A stretch of DNA of 64,000 nt from Hyalella azteca (lineage: Eukaryota > Arthropoda > Malacostraca > Amphipoda > Hyalellidae), in the NCBI RefSeq assembly GCF_000764305.2, contig NW_025931632.1, positions 1-64,000 on the forward strand, in the 5' to 3' direction. Shown here piece after piece: positions 45,591-59,164 of the stretch. Made by a program: the position numbers and the translations under genes. The notes under the pieces are model-generated. The model was not told where the DNA came from and searched no databases. It saw only the letters and a program-made list of their open reading frames with translations. Within the stretch, counting starts at the first letter, position 1; each line of letters opens with the position of its first letter.

Positions 45591-46546
45591 TGTAAAGAAT
45601 TGTTCTTAATAATAATAGAGAGGCCCTATTCAACTGACATTGGTAATAGAATTAGTGACTCGCAATTCATTTTGCCAGCTGAAATTCCCGTTAAGGGATG
45701 CGTGCAATCTAAATGAACGAATCAATGTTCTTCGTGAATATTTCGTTACCAACCGTCGCAGTTCCCGAAGCCTTTGTAAATTCAAACATCAAAAGCTTTT
45801 CATGTTATGCTGGTAATTGAACGCTATATTCAAAGTTATATTGATACATAAATTTATCGTTAAATGGTTCAATGAGGCAGTTAATTCATACAAACCACGA
45901 AATTAAACAAAAAATATCCGCCTTTAGGAATGAAACAGGGAGAATTTTGACGCCGAGTTGAAATTTTACAGGAAGGGAATTTTTAATTAATAAAACACAT
46001 TACCATTCTTAAATTAATTATCCGAAAAAATCTTTATGATAAAAATTGCAGCGAGAATTTGTTTATGAAAATCAAACAGGAAAAATCTTTTAATGAGCGA
46101 GAACCTGACACCAGACTTGTTACACGAAAAATATCTTGCAATTGCCTGAAATTATCATTCAGTCAGAATCTTTCAGCCGGAAATTGCGCAAATCAGTTTA
46201 TTATATGAATCTAACATCAAGAGTCTTACGTACTCCATGAATCCTGGAGAAACAGTTTCCTAGCAATGATGATACGGAGCTTATTTTCCCAGCGACGTCA
46301 ACACGAAGATTCTCTCAGCCGCTCGATGTTTAGCTTGGATTCGTGTAGACATGGGCTCATACTTTCAAAAAAAGTTAAGAGATTGTAAGTTCATCAGCCA
46401 ATCATTGACGACCTTTCAAGCAATATCCACCAATCATAGACAAAAAAATAGAGCGAAAGTACTTACGTTCACTTAGCCAGTTTTGAAAATATGGCCCCCT
46501 GAATACTTAATTCTTCGCTCAGTGGTCAGTTGCACCAACTTGCGAC

Positions 46547-46760
46547 CGCTGTACGGGAGCCGCTGTTCATAAAGCCGCCTAGTTTATTAAGAGACTCTCA
46601 GACCGCATTGTCCTGGTTGGCAAGCCTCCATCCATTAATTATTCGTTATTGCGCAATCATACGTGTTATTCTGGCTTTTAAAACAACCCGAAAGCTGCAG
46701 TTGTGTTGGTCACTCGACAATGCAAGGTTAGACCGGCTTAGTGGTGGAGCGTATATATAA
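46547..46760 (+). pseudogene. Possible RNase H-like relic, copy 2
   Basis: Paralog of 22619-22840, carrying the same RDSQTALSWLAS and KLQLCWSLDNARLDR phrases with only a few residue changes, and closing about one codon earlier in the AT run. Same reservations as for copy 1. Confidence 0.3.
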
Positions 46761-47298
46761 CACGGCATAAGTTATCGTAATTGTGCAGATATTTACTTAC
46801 TTCTGTTATATATTGATGTGTTAATTCTGATCAAGAAGCTTTTACAATGAGTAAAGTGGAGATACATTGAGTCGGAAAAATTTGTGACTAAAAACGCAAC
46901 GGATTCTGATATATCCCTAAAATAATTAAGTCTATGTAAATTTTGCAATTAAATTCCGCATTTTGCTGCAGAGAGCGACAGTTTTTAGTTATTATATATG
47001 AAGCTTGTTGAACCGCCTGCACTGTGCATCCAGTGGTAGATGGGGGTTCAAAGTGAACTGCATGTCGCTCCTCAGTGTAGTAGAGAACCAGCTGGTTAAT
47101 ATCAGCCATGCATATCAGCAGCTTATCAGCGGCATACCAGCACTGATTAAAGCCTGCTCACGTTCCAAAGGAATGAAGAAATTCTGCGCGGCAGAATTTG
47201 TAATTTCAAGAGTAACGCAGTGCGGGCAGCGTTGTAGCCCGCGCTCCCCGGCCCTTATTCGTGTGGCCCGAACATCACACATCACCTGCCGGAGACCG

Positions 47299-47475
47299 GA
47301 GGTCACATCACCGGAGGCCACATCACCGGAGGCCACATCACCGGAGGCCACATAACCGGAGGCCACATCACCGGAGGCCACATCACCGGAGGCCACATCA
47401 CCGGAGGTCACATCACCGGAGGCCACATCACCGGAGGCCACATCACCGGAGGCTACATCACCGGAGGCCACCATT
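47299..47475. repeat. 15 bp minisatellite, copy 2, about 11 units
   Basis: Same location and period as copy 1, but nearly every unit is GGCCACATCACCGGA. The array has been homogenised to the CCGGA type. Minus-strand translation gives repeated GDVAS and is open from an ATG at 47483 for 122 codons; I regard this as an effect of the repeat. Confidence 0.95.
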
Positions 47476-49576
47476 TCGTCCATCGTCTCCGCTAATGGGG
47501 GGCAAGGGGAGCAAGTAATATTATTAAAATCTTACAATAAATTGAGGATTTGAGGAGTAAAAGTAAAACCCCTTTGCGAAAGGTAAGCCTCAACTTTTAC
47601 AAAAAACTGTCTCATTCTGGTATTGATGAAATTGATACCTCATTGGCATAAAGTATCAATAGAAATTTTAACAAATAATGTTCATCCAGATGCGAATATT
47701 TTCAATTTTCTCTTTTCTAAATTTAGACCAATTATTAGGTCCGGTATTCCCGAGTTTTTTTTTCGAGAAAAATGCCAGCTCGATGCCAAGAATATCGAAA
47801 ATTGTTTCGTTGGCGTGAAAAAGTCTTGTGAAATATGCGTTGAAACCTTCCACATGAAACTAACCTGATGACCGTAAAATAATTTAATGGACAATAAAGT
47901 ATAGATTTCACTCATAATGCAGAATAAAACAGGGGTTTAAGAATATCTAAAGCATTTTCCAGCCTTCATTTAAAATCTGCCTTTGATGATCTTGAAAACA
48001 TCATCTCAGCTGAATTTTCGAAAAAAATATGTTGTCTATGCAGCGCCAAGTCTTGACAGCAGCGAAGAGCCTAGTTATGATCGGCGATCTTCCTAACGTA
48101 ATTAATGTGATTTCTAAAAATCTTAATTAGCGTGAGCAACCAAATATAAAAATCGATATCAACAATATTGAATTATTTTATCACGAAGATTATTAACTTC
48201 TGAGTATGGGTGATTAACTAACTTCTGAGTATGGGAGCCAGAACTCAATGCGCACGGATTAAGTTTTTAAAAAAAAAATCAATATAGCTTTGACAAATTA
48301 GACTGCGTCACTATAGTAAGTGTACTAATATAAAACCCCGGTCTGGTTATAACATTCACTCAAAATTTGAATAAATATATTGATCAGGCTGATATTTAAT
48401 TGACTTAATTAATCGTGCTGCTGCAATTGCACAAATAGTTGTTTTATAGAGGAATGAATTAGCAAGATTTCGAAGATTTTATGTTTCAACATTTCCATGC
48501 TATTTAATCAACAATAGTTTTAACAGTAATAAACAAATGAAAAGATTGATCAGATTATACATGATTCAGATCGGAGTGAAAAATTTGTGATACTTTCGTC
48601 ATCGCAATTTCTCAAAAGGATATCAGACATTTTCCTTCACCCGTTTTTTGTGTGTTGATCCCGAATTATATTTTACTGAACAAAACCAGTTTTTTCTGCG
48701 CCGCTAAAAAAAAGAAAAATTTCAAATTGCGCACTCCAACATATGAAAATTATCAATTGCTTTTTTAGCAATGCAAATGCTCCGTCAGAAAATTAATCTT
48801 TAAACATGCCTTCTGAAGCGATTTCCAAGGACTGGTGGTAAGTAAAATTTTCATAAGTAAATTGTTCAATTAAAAATGTTAAATAACGATCTACTCTGCA
48901 GTGCCAATAAAGTGTGTATAGTTGCTTTTTAAAACTATTTTCCAAATTTTCGAATTTATTGATCGTTGATGCAGGAACTTCACCCGAACTTGTCGCATCT
49001 AATGGGCTCACTAATTCCTCATTAAAAACTTTTGTTAACTTCCTTAATTAAGTTAACTTTTGTTTTGTTAACTTAATTCCTCATAGTTGTTACAAACTAA
49101 ATAACTTCACCTAAACTAGAAAACTAAATGAGCTCATATGAGCGAAAGCGTAGACACGTTTATTGCTGGTCATCGTACGCTTTGGATAAGTTCACATATA
49201 ATTCAAAAAGTGTTTAAATTAACTTGAGGTTCTTTAGGTTGTACTTGATCAAAATTTCCTAAATATTCCGAACTGAACTTGTTATAAAGGTATTTTTGTG
49301 TAATAAAAATTTTAGCAGCATCAGTTTAATTTTAGGATTATTTGCATTTGCAAAAAATAATTGCAAAAAAAGTACATATTTTATGGGCGGTCAATTTATG
49401 TTATATACATATTTCATATGTGAAAAAATTCAAGATAGTGGCCAAGCATTCACCGTCATCATGTCTTCATGTCTATGTTTAAATTATTAGCTCCTCTGTG
49501 CCTTTTATCTTCCAAATTCGACGCTGCAACCAAATTAGATTTGCTAACCCGTCACCAAGACGATCGCACTACAGCA
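47476..49576. other. Copy 2 intergenic stretch, no gene
   Basis: Counterpart of 23555-25524. A short local duplication of TTAACTT-type sequence lies near 49035-49080. Confidence 0.5.
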
Positions 49577-50010
49577 TCAGCCATATTACTCTTCTAGCCA
49601 TATTACTCTTCTAGCCATATTACTCTTCTAGTCATATTACTCTTCTAGCCATATTACTCTTCTAGCCATATTTCTCTTCTAGCCATATTACTCTTCTTGC
49701 CATATTACTCCTCTAGCCATATTACTCTTCTAGCCATATTACTCTTCTAGCCATATTTCTCTTCTAGCCATAATACTCTTCTAGCCCTGTTTCTCTTCTA
49801 GCCATAATACTCTTCTAGCTATATTACTCTTCTAGCCATATTACTCTTCTAGCCATATTACTCTTCTAGCCATATTACTCTTCTAGACATATTACTCTTC
49901 TATCCGTATTACTCTTCTATCCGTATTACTCTTCTAGCCATATTACTCTTCTAGCCATATGACCGCACTAGCCATATTACCGCACTAACCATATTACCGT
50001 AATAACCATA
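49577..50010. repeat. 17 bp minisatellite, copy 2, about 25 units
   Basis: Same unit and position as copy 1 but longer. It ends with CCGCA-type variants before unique sequence. Confidence 0.95.
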
Positions 50011-50014
50011 CAAC

Positions 50015-51901
50015 TCGTAGCTCAGAAGAGACGCCAGCCTGATTCAAGGAAGTGGAGCTTTGTCCGACGCTTACATTTGTGGGAATTTCACGAGAATGAA
50101 ATTATTCTGTGGCTTTTCCACTCGATGAAAAAAGAGGAGATTTGCCTTGTCCTTTTTCATGTCATCTGATTCTCAATCTTTATTAAGAAGCATATATGAT
50201 GGCGCATATATGAGAGACTAAACTATTTTAATCTTTGCCATAGCGATAAATTTTACTTCGAATTATCTTTTTGGGATCTATTATCAATTTATAGTAATTC
50301 ATCGAAAAATCTCGTGATTGCTCATGTTTTCCAGTCATGCCGCTGTATGATGAATCACCACGTAATTATATCAGTGTACAATCAACAACAATACTTCAAC
50401 ACAACCTCAGCACAAACACCACCAACACAACAGAACTGGAGTTGTGAATAAAACATTGAGAGCGGTTAGTAGTTGTTGTGATGTGAGGTAATAGTTGTGA
50501 TGTGAGGTAATAGTTGTTGTGATGTGAGGTAATAGTTGTTGTGATGTGAGGTAATAGTTGCTGTGATGTGAGGTAATAGTTGTTGTGATGTGAGGTAATA
50601 GTTGCTTTGATATGATATAAACTAATTGATGAGGTGGATAGACGATCATAATTTATGAAACATCGTATACGTTAATTCGTCCATAAGATGATTTGTTAAG
50701 AATTATTAGGCTAACAAGTGCAGGTGGTTATGGTCAGACTGTCTAGGCAGGGCAGCGAAAGCAACATCACGAGACCAGATCCTGCCAAAGCTGGAAGAAC
50801 AACAACCAAACGCGATATTTTTCTCCGTTCGCTAAGCAGGACTCATCGTGGCGAGCGAAGTTGGGAAGATTTTGTGGCCTCTGTGCACATTGTGAAGTTT
50901 TGTCATTACGTATGATGTGATCTTTTTAAGAAGTTGCCATGAGGAGCTAAGCCTCGAGAAAAACTTCAACAAAAGCTACGATTTACTGAACCGTGAAACG
51001 ATATCAGACTTCTGATAAACATTAGATATCCAAAGTTTACTTTTGATTTATAGATTATACGTATATATTTATATAACTTTAGGAACATTTTTATTTGATG
51101 TTTCCTCTTTCTAGAGAGATGAGAAAACTCTCTAATAATAATAAATTTTCCATCTTCCATTAAGTAGTTTATATCGAGTCGTTTGTGTAATTTCATGATA
51201 CATGAAAACAATTGGTCGTCTTGTGGCCAGCATTAATTTTTGGCACTCGAGCAGAAACAACAATCATTAACGAGTTTTGAATAGTTATTAATGGTAATAC
51301 ATGGTAATATTCGACTGGTAATTTTAAAAGTTTTTTTTTAACTGACTAAAAGTTCCATACATCATCCATAACTTGGTGAAAAGAGACGAGAAGATATATT
51401 TTCACGGGCAATTAGAGTAATATTCATGCAAATTTATTTCCTTTTGACATTTTTGAATGACATTTTGAGTTGTAATTTCCTGCTATTTCAATCTTATCGC
51501 GACTGATGCGACCGGAAAGCTTCAGCTTTACGACTTCTGCAAGCGAATGGAATCGTATAAATTTAAGAGGTCGTTCCTAGAATTTCCGGACCATCGCGTA
51601 CGTACACGATAAACTCATGGCTCTAATGCTCATTTAACGTTCATGTAAAGAGTTTTTACTATGCTTAGTGCACGTCAAAACTAGTGGCTTCTACTATTGT
51701 TTGTTAATCTGATCAAACAAGTCCTTTTAAAATGCTTGTGTTGTTCTGAAAGTGAATAATAAATGTTTATCCCAACATATTTTGCGCGTCTTTATGATGT
51801 CATTACATGTATTTAATAGTCACTTAGGAAGCTTTATTTGCTGCTTATAGTTTCATATTCCCAAAACTACTGAACGGATAAAGCAAAATGTAAGGCAAAC
51901 G
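50015..51901. other. 1.9 kb present only in copy 2
   Basis: In copy 1 the corresponding place is the N at 25828. It contains the 22 bp array (50468-50607) and otherwise AT-rich single-copy sequence. A frame at 50718-50915 reads RLSRQGSESNITRPDPAKAG; it is open for 65 codons, has no family match and is left unassigned. Confidence 0.6.
50468..50607. repeat. 22 bp minisatellite, about 6 units
   Basis: Unit GATGTGAGGTAATAGTTGTT plus GT, with one 19 bp short unit. Confidence 0.95.
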
Positions 51902-54879
51902 AAAATGTCATTTACTTTTAAGGTCATGGACAATTATTATCGCTCAGGAGTGCTTCATCTCCGCAAGCAATAAATAACATGTCACTGTGAGATGTTATTT
52001 ATTACTTAAGGAGATTCAGCATTTCCTCCCACTTTGACTTCCTCCAGCTGTGATGGCGACAGAAATCTTGGAGCTTTTTACTGACGCAATCGAAGTATCG
52101 TATAGCTAGCGGTAGAATGTTTGAACATTACTACTCATGTAAAAATGCTACCTTTTTAATTGATTATATTTAAAAGTGCGAAAAATATTGTTAGGTACTT
52201 GCTATTCAACTATCATTTAAATTTTTACAATGTTTTTAAAAATTCATAAACCACACGATTGTCCAAAATTCTCGACAGAAATTCCAAAGTTAAAAATTAC
52301 TAAGTACCAGCAAGTCATAGCTTGATAGTTCCTTACGATTTTAGAATCCCGCTATCCCAAATCGAACTTAAATAAATCCGAATTAAAAATAAATAAACTG
52401 ATGAATAAATAAATAAAATATATAATATTTTAAATATAATATAAATAAATTCTTATCAAACTTATTAATAAATAAAACTAATGTGATTCTTCAAAAAATT
52501 TCCTATTCAAATTCTTAACTTGCATATAACTGAACACCCGCTTCATTTCCTTTGCTAAATGCGATAAAATTCCTCATTGCCTGTTAAATTAAATTTATTT
52601 ATACAATTGAAAAAAATTCAGCTCATTTCAAAAATCTTTCCTCTCTGTTTTACAAAGTCTTTCTATTCAGCCAATAAGAATGAATTTTCAGGTTTAGGTA
52701 ACATCCATAATGAATATCGTGTGTACGCGCTTCTAACACACGCACAATCTTTGACGAAAATGTAATATATTGCACTTTTCCATGAAACCCGCCCCTGCAA
52801 TTACGACAAATTGGATACTGGAATCTTGTGTATATCGAGGGTCATTACTGATTCATTTTGAGTCTCAAATTATCAGCTAAAATTTGCAATGAAAATTCTA
52901 ACGGCATGCGTGCCATGCCAGGAATTTAGCCGCTGCATCTATAGGAATTTCAGGGGCATTTAAATAGGCCTAGAACTTTAAACTCAGCAGAACTGGAGAT
53001 GAATTCCAGTACCAAGTAGGAATTGAGACTGGTTAGATATACTGCCCTGCAAAGTCCTTCTCGAAAAGTTTTCGCGTATTCATAACGGTACTTAACGTGT
53101 AATAATCAATTGTGTAGCTCACATAGCATCTTTATTTTTTTGAGTCGCGAACAATGTGTGATATAATCATACTTATAGTTGGCCATATTGTTTATATTTA
53201 ATAAAGCCGCAATATGTTTGAGAGAGGGAGACGGCACTTGAAGTCACCCAGTCAAGTTTATGCGTTCAGTTGCTACGAAGTGCACTGGACAAAGCATTAA
53301 CTGGACTACCGCTGCGCTCTACGTGCTGTGCATATGGGAACAAATGCTGGGTTAGAATCATTTGACACTAATTAAATTCTTAACAAAATACCTTGTTAGT
53401 TTGTGATCCTGCATGGCAGCAATTGCATCTAGAAAGGATGGAAGTAAATAATACTTAATAATATATAGTATATTAATTATAATAATATAATTGCCCAGAA
53501 AAACTTAAAATTCGAATTTAACAAAATTAAAACAAATAATTACTTTTTTATAATATTAGAACCAAAGTACAAAAATTAACCTTCAGCTAAATTTGAAATA
53601 TTTCGTTATGTGACTATCGCGTCTTCGTTGGTACGGTTACCTCCTCTGCTTGAGATCGCAGTGACGTCTTATCATGATCCCTGGAGCGTTCGGACATTAT
53701 AAATTTATCCCATTGTCCTTTAATTCATTTATGATTGACTCCTCATCAAGATTAGAAATCGAATTTGCGCAGAATTAATACATAGTGCGTCTTACTTCAT
53801 TTTCCAGATGAGCAAACTTAATGGAAACAGAGTAAATGGATTTAGAAAAGATTTCCCAACCTCCAAATAATTTTCGAGGCTTGATAACATTACAGCTCTA
53901 ACCTGCGGTCGGTGGTGATTGACGCGAATTATCCCGCGATTTGCTGCTGACTGGAAATGTCGGTGATGTGACCTCCTCTAACTGCTATTAACAATTAACG
54001 AAGCTTATGAACGCCATGGGCTAAACTACCTTCGGTTTATCGTCGCCGTTTGCTCAGCCATCAATAAATCCCGATAACGTGTACATAGCGTCGCCATGTC
54101 TTTTGTATGCAGTGCGAAACATTTATAAATAAGTTAGTTTCCTTAATTTCTTATATTAATGATTTTCAAATGCGTTTAATATTATCCTCATAAAAAATTT
54201 TATTTAGTCGTATTAAAGGAGGCAATAATGTTAAAATCAGTAGGATTTACCAGTTTCAGTAAGCTTCATGATGGAAGAAAACAACTGCTTGTGCACATGT
54301 CAAAAATGAGCAACTGCATTACGCTTGCGCCTCAGAATACCTATGCACTGGACGCACATGAACTTTCATATTTTACTTTGTGAGAAATTTGTTTTAAATG
54401 AAGGTAAATGCATGCAAAAACTGTGTCTATAAATACGATGGGACCACAATTCTAGTGACTTTTTTTCGCAGCCACAAGTTAACGTTGCATAAAATTTTTT
54501 ATACGTTTTCGTTTTTCCGGGCTCTGAAAAGATCAATGAACTTCAGGCGGCGAATTGCGATTACTTAATATCTCAACGACCATTTAGACGGAATTTTTCA
54601 GAAAGAAAAAAATTCGCAGCCAAATTGAAATAAACAGAATTTAATCGCTCGCACCGCGCCGGGCGTTTGTTTGCAGAGTAAATTGCTCAGGAACGCAAGA
54701 AGCTTTGCGGCGAAGCTCGCGTCGTAGCAGGATGAACGGAGGATTTAGGTTAGTAATTTAGTGCATGCGACGTTCGTTCATTGTTTCAAGGCGAAACGGC
54801 TCTGTCTCGCTCAACAGCGGGTGTAGTTTGGAGTGTTGAAATGTTCTTCAATTGTGGGGACTAATATCAATTGCTGATT
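51902..54879. other. Copy 2 intergenic stretch, no gene
   Basis: Counterpart of 25829-30150 without the 540 bp and 850 bp blocks. No gene supported. Confidence 0.5.
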
Positions 54880-54887
54880 ATAACCTG

Positions 54888-54970
54888 ATTATAAGCAACG
54901 GCACTGTCTCACTTATTGATTATAAGCAACGGCACTGTCTCACTTATTGATTATAACCAACGGCACTGTC
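54888..54970. repeat. 31 bp near-tandem triplication, copy 2 only
   Basis: Three units containing CGGCACTGTCTCACT preceded by TGATTATAA. Copy 1 has a single unit (near 30090). The surrounding 150 bp (TGGAGTGTTGAAATGTTCTT...) is also doubled in copy 2 (about 54830 and 54995). Confidence 0.85.
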
Positions 54971-55660
54971 TCACTCGACAGCCGGAATAGTTCGGAGTGT
55001 TGAAATGTTCTTCAATTGTGGAGATCAGTTGCTGATTATAACCTGTGTGCAAAACTTAGAAACTTTGGTCATATATGCATCCATGTATTTTCAACACTCA
55101 AATAAACTTGGTACTAAAGTGATATCTTTAAAGAGCCTTACTTGGTGTAGTTGAATTAACCCGGATAATTGTCTATTTTCTGATTACCTGCTATGATTGA
55201 TTTGTGCAAATGCGCAATTGTCTAGGTCATCGTTTGTCTTCATTTGTTGAAATATTATGTATATATTATCCATATCTTAACACATATTTTGCATTTAACA
55301 TCAAATTAGATCTTTAAGACCTCGGAGCTTCTTTCTCAGACATTCAGGCATGGGGGACAAATTTAAAAATTGTTTTATTTAAAAACCGAATATCCCATAA
55401 TAGTGTGTCCACAAATATGGATTCAGTTCATAATAAAAAGAAGGCTTTCGAAAGTTGAACGAAAACCGACATAAATTCGAATAAGCTGCATTTTCATGCA
55501 GAGCTATAAACTCGAGATTTATCGAGCAAGAGAAAGATAACCTCAGAAGCGATGTAACAAAGGAATACAAACTGATCAGAAGTCTGAACGAAGTCACTCC
55601 ATATGAGCGGTAATCCAACGAATACGTCAGCACGGATACGGCGGCTATCACACGCCTATC

Positions 55661-55770
55661 AACGATCCAGATATGGAGATTGAGGGAAGGTCAAGTGCCC
55701 TCTGTCCGAGAGGGCAGGACAAAGGCATGCCGAGTAGGCACTTTTATATCATTCGCTGGTCTGTGAACAA
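55661..55770. other. Structured segment identical in both copies (copy 2)
   Basis: Counterpart of 30801-30905 with the same hairpin and flanking GGCATGCC palindrome. The upstream frame is broken in this copy. Confidence 0.5.
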
Positions 55771-56090
55771 GATGAAAGGCATTGAAATAAAATAATATTT
55801 ATGTTAGGCTTGAGGCTGCAACAAAGTAATTTTAATTTCTAGAAAGCGAATTTCTAAACAAGATTATGATGAATATATTCTGTTATGGAATCACTGTTTT
55901 CAACTTCTTTTTAGCTGCCCACATTATACCGAAATAAACTCGAGAGAGAAATAGTTCCGGCATATTTGGGAGCTACTAAACTAGGTGATGTCGAATTTTA
56001 CCGTGTGAAGATTACAGTTGACGAACTTCCAGCAATTGGCTCAAGTTCACGAGTTGATTTTGTTTTTGATGGCCTTTATATTATCAAAAA

Positions 56091-56256
56091 TATATAACTC
56101 AGTACTCACTGCAGTGAGTGACAGAGAGCGCATTTTCTCGTCGACGAAAACTTGAGGTCACGGATGGACGGACAGACGGACAGACGGACGGACAGACAGA
56201 CAGACGGACATGGCGAGCACAATAGTGAATTTTTTCCATAAATGAGAAAATGCGCT
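56091..56256. mobile_element. MITE-2 insertion, copy 2 only
   Basis: 166 bp from TATATAACTCAGTACTCACT to GAGAAAATGCGCT, with about 50 bp of GGACAGAC-type repeats inside. AAAAA flanks both sides. Copy 1 reads straight through the site as ATATCAAAAAAAAAGTGACC (near 31257-31272), so the insertion came after the duplication. GCGCATTTTCTC occurs in inverted orientation near both ends. Confidence 0.88.
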
Positions 56257-57574
56257 AAAAAGTGACCTCTGCAAGTGTGTTTTCAGCGTGATGTATTAAA
56301 CTGAGAAGTTACGGACATTTCGTGAATGTTGGAAAAGATCCTCATTTATCCAAGATCCTTTAGATCATCATTATTAGTAATATAGTTTAACTGAATCAAT
56401 AAATAATTGTAAAAGACTATTCAGTTTGGCAAAATTCGATTTTACCAAAGCTTTGATTAATAAATGTTAACCAATTTTATTATTTCATATTCTCATTTAT
56501 ACATGCTTTTTAGTATGACGTCTTGTATTAAGATTTTTTCATAACATCCTTTCAAACAGGCTCAATAGGTATCGACACTAATTGTTTTCCTCTTTTATTT
56601 AAATTCTCAGAGTCACAAGCCTCACTCCAGCATTAATTTCGAGTAAGTACGGCCAGACATCAGCAACCGAGTCGCTCGTTTAATTACTTCTAAGGTTCAA
56701 TTTTGTCTCCTGTATTTGTGACTGAAAGAGGCTCCTTTTTGCAGCCTTTGACCTGCCGTAGAAACTGTGTTACCTGCCAAGCTGTTAAATAATAAAATCA
56801 AACCAACTTACATCTCTTCGTACTATGGCGAAGGTAATATTTGAAAATTTACATTACAGTATAATAAGATTTGTCTTTTGTTAGAAAAAACTAACTATTT
56901 GTGTAAAAACATTTCAAACAAGCATTCAAAATAGGATTTTTAAGTAAAAGGAGTCTCACTCTAGAGTGCTTCATATATGCTCACTTATGCTTATATATGC
57001 TCACTTCAAGAAGTGAGCATAAAGGACATCATGATTAGAGTGATTTTTTTTATCAGAATCTTATTTATTTTTATCATTATTCATGATAATTTATTAATAA
57101 TATCATTACAAGAAACATGAAACCCATGGATGTACATATCCACTCTACGGGTTACGCACGAAACATTTAAGTATCATTAGCGTCTGAAGCCGTACGTTGT
57201 CTGAAAACACTTTAGACTTCCTAACAAGTTGCGGCTTGCTGGCTTTGCACAGCTGAATACTTTCTATGACCCCTGTAATTGGTTTAAATATTCTATGCAT
57301 AATATTTATTTAGTAATTAAGTGAGAGAATATTTGAATAATTATTCGTGACATTCAATGCCAATTTCAACCATTTCAACTTGTCATTATTCCACTTTCAA
57401 ATTATGGCAATTTATTATTGTTTATTTTTTCTTATAAGTATAAAAGTTCTAATTCCCTTTTTTAGGCATCATGACCTCTTGTCTTCATGTTTGATTTCAT
57501 GCCTCTAATTAGATGCGGTCACTGCTAATTTAATAATTGGTTCACAAGGCCACTCCTTACACTGGGAATGTAAA

Positions 57575-57668
57575 TCGTTACGCCGCAGATATGGTCTGGT
57601 ACATCATGCCTGTCGATCCTTTCACTGTGAATGCAAATCTTTTACTTATTGCATGCATTCAGGAGAGC
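57575..57668. other. About 94 bp present only in copy 2
   Basis: It lies between AATGTAA and GCAACTATTCTC; copy 1 joins these within two bases near 32608. It is slightly richer in GC, without terminal repeats. Confidence 0.6.
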
Positions 57669-58815
57669 CTGCAACTATTCTCTCTTGCTCCTAATTTACG
57701 GGGGGTAGTTTTGCTGGTCGGACTTCCAAGTCTTGTGAAATCAAACGCGTAATTAATTGGTACGATCGAACAACTTTGAACACATTAAAAATAAGCTCTT
57801 TACTTTGGTCAATAACCCCAACTAGCAATTCGCGATATATAATCACTAATTGGTTTGAACAATTTTAATAACATGTTCGCAGGCCGTGTGTATAGTTATT
57901 TATTCAATTTTTATTGGCCCATATATAAAAATGATATTGATTTGCTTTCTTCAAGATAATTTTGAATACCGAGGGAAGCTCACGCTGCGTCGCTTGAAGG
58001 TTTACGTTCCGTAATCCCTGGCTTTCATGTTTAGCGGAAGTGCAACGTCATTTATTTGTCGTTAATTATTATTTATTTATGCTATCGAACACGATCTTCT
58101 CTGCTACTATTTTAACATAGACTTAGCAAGTGCCATAGATGTGCACCATATGTTACTCATCACATTAACGTTAGCATTGAAAACTTTACTCTTGGTGCAC
58201 GAAGTGCAATATATGTAAATTTTTCTGTTCAAACTAGAACTTGTGACGAGAAAAATGAACTGCATGAGTGTCCAGAATACCTCAAACTCCTTTTGCGGCA
58301 GCCCTATAAAACTTCCCGCCTCACACAATATCCAAACGAAGTCCAATAATAGAGGAAGGTTTGAGGAGGAATTCGCTGTAAATTCTCAGTTTATTGAGCG
58401 AGAGAGACCGTCGAGAGGCAATTGTTGCCATTCTGCAAATCCGATTGACGAACTCAGCCATTAGGCATGAGATCTCTTTAAATTTCCACAGTTCAAATGA
58501 TCACAATCATTGCACGAGGCCATGAGAAGAAACTTTTAAACCCCGATGGGTAACAAATTATTAGCAATTGAAAAATACTATATTGAGTTCGAATCGCTTA
58601 GTCTCGTCAGAGGAACATTCGAGGTCGACGTCGACCTAAAATCGTTCGCTTGACTGCTGAAAATGTAGGCATTATTTTTTAGCTAGCTTAATTGACGATG
58701 CAAGACATTATGGAGGACGACTGAGCTCGAGAGATTTCTAAGTTTGAGGTCTGATGAGTTCTGGTGAGCTGTTATATGGCAGCATAATGACTCGAGTTGT
58801 GGCTTGACTGCATAG

Positions 58816-59164
58816 ACTTGACGCAAAATGATTTAGTTTTAGGTGAAGCGATCGGGGGGCCTGTGGCCAAATGATTTTCCTTGGTGATTATCTTGTTTGA
58901 GGTAAAATTATTGGTCGTGAGGTAAAATGATTTCGCTTGAGTAAAGATGATAGGGCCTTCGTCATAAAGATTTAAGCTTGAGGTAAAATGATAGGTCGTT
59001 ACGCAATAAGATTTAGCTTGAAGTAGAATTTATCAGGGTTAAGGGAAAAAGATTTATGTTGTAAAAGATATAAAATGACTGAGTTTGTGTTAAACAGACA
59101 TGGTTTAGAGCAACATCATGGGGCTTCAGACATGACGGTTATTGGGCTTGACGCAAAGTAATAG
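58816..59164. repeat. Degenerate array of about 20 bp units, copy 2
   Basis: Counterpart of 33768-34119. Unit-by-unit order is preserved. Confidence 0.6.

Larger units (their letters stand above)
55771..58621. other. Copy 2 intergenic stretch, no gene
   Basis: Counterpart of 30906-33575, with the MITE-2 insertion at 56091-56256 and 94 bp extra at 57575-57668. Confidence 0.5.

Noticed and set aside
47115..47483. 122-codon minus-strand frame of GDVAS repeats
   Set aside because: Produced by a 15 bp minisatellite with no stop in that frame; copy 1 has several stops in the same frame.
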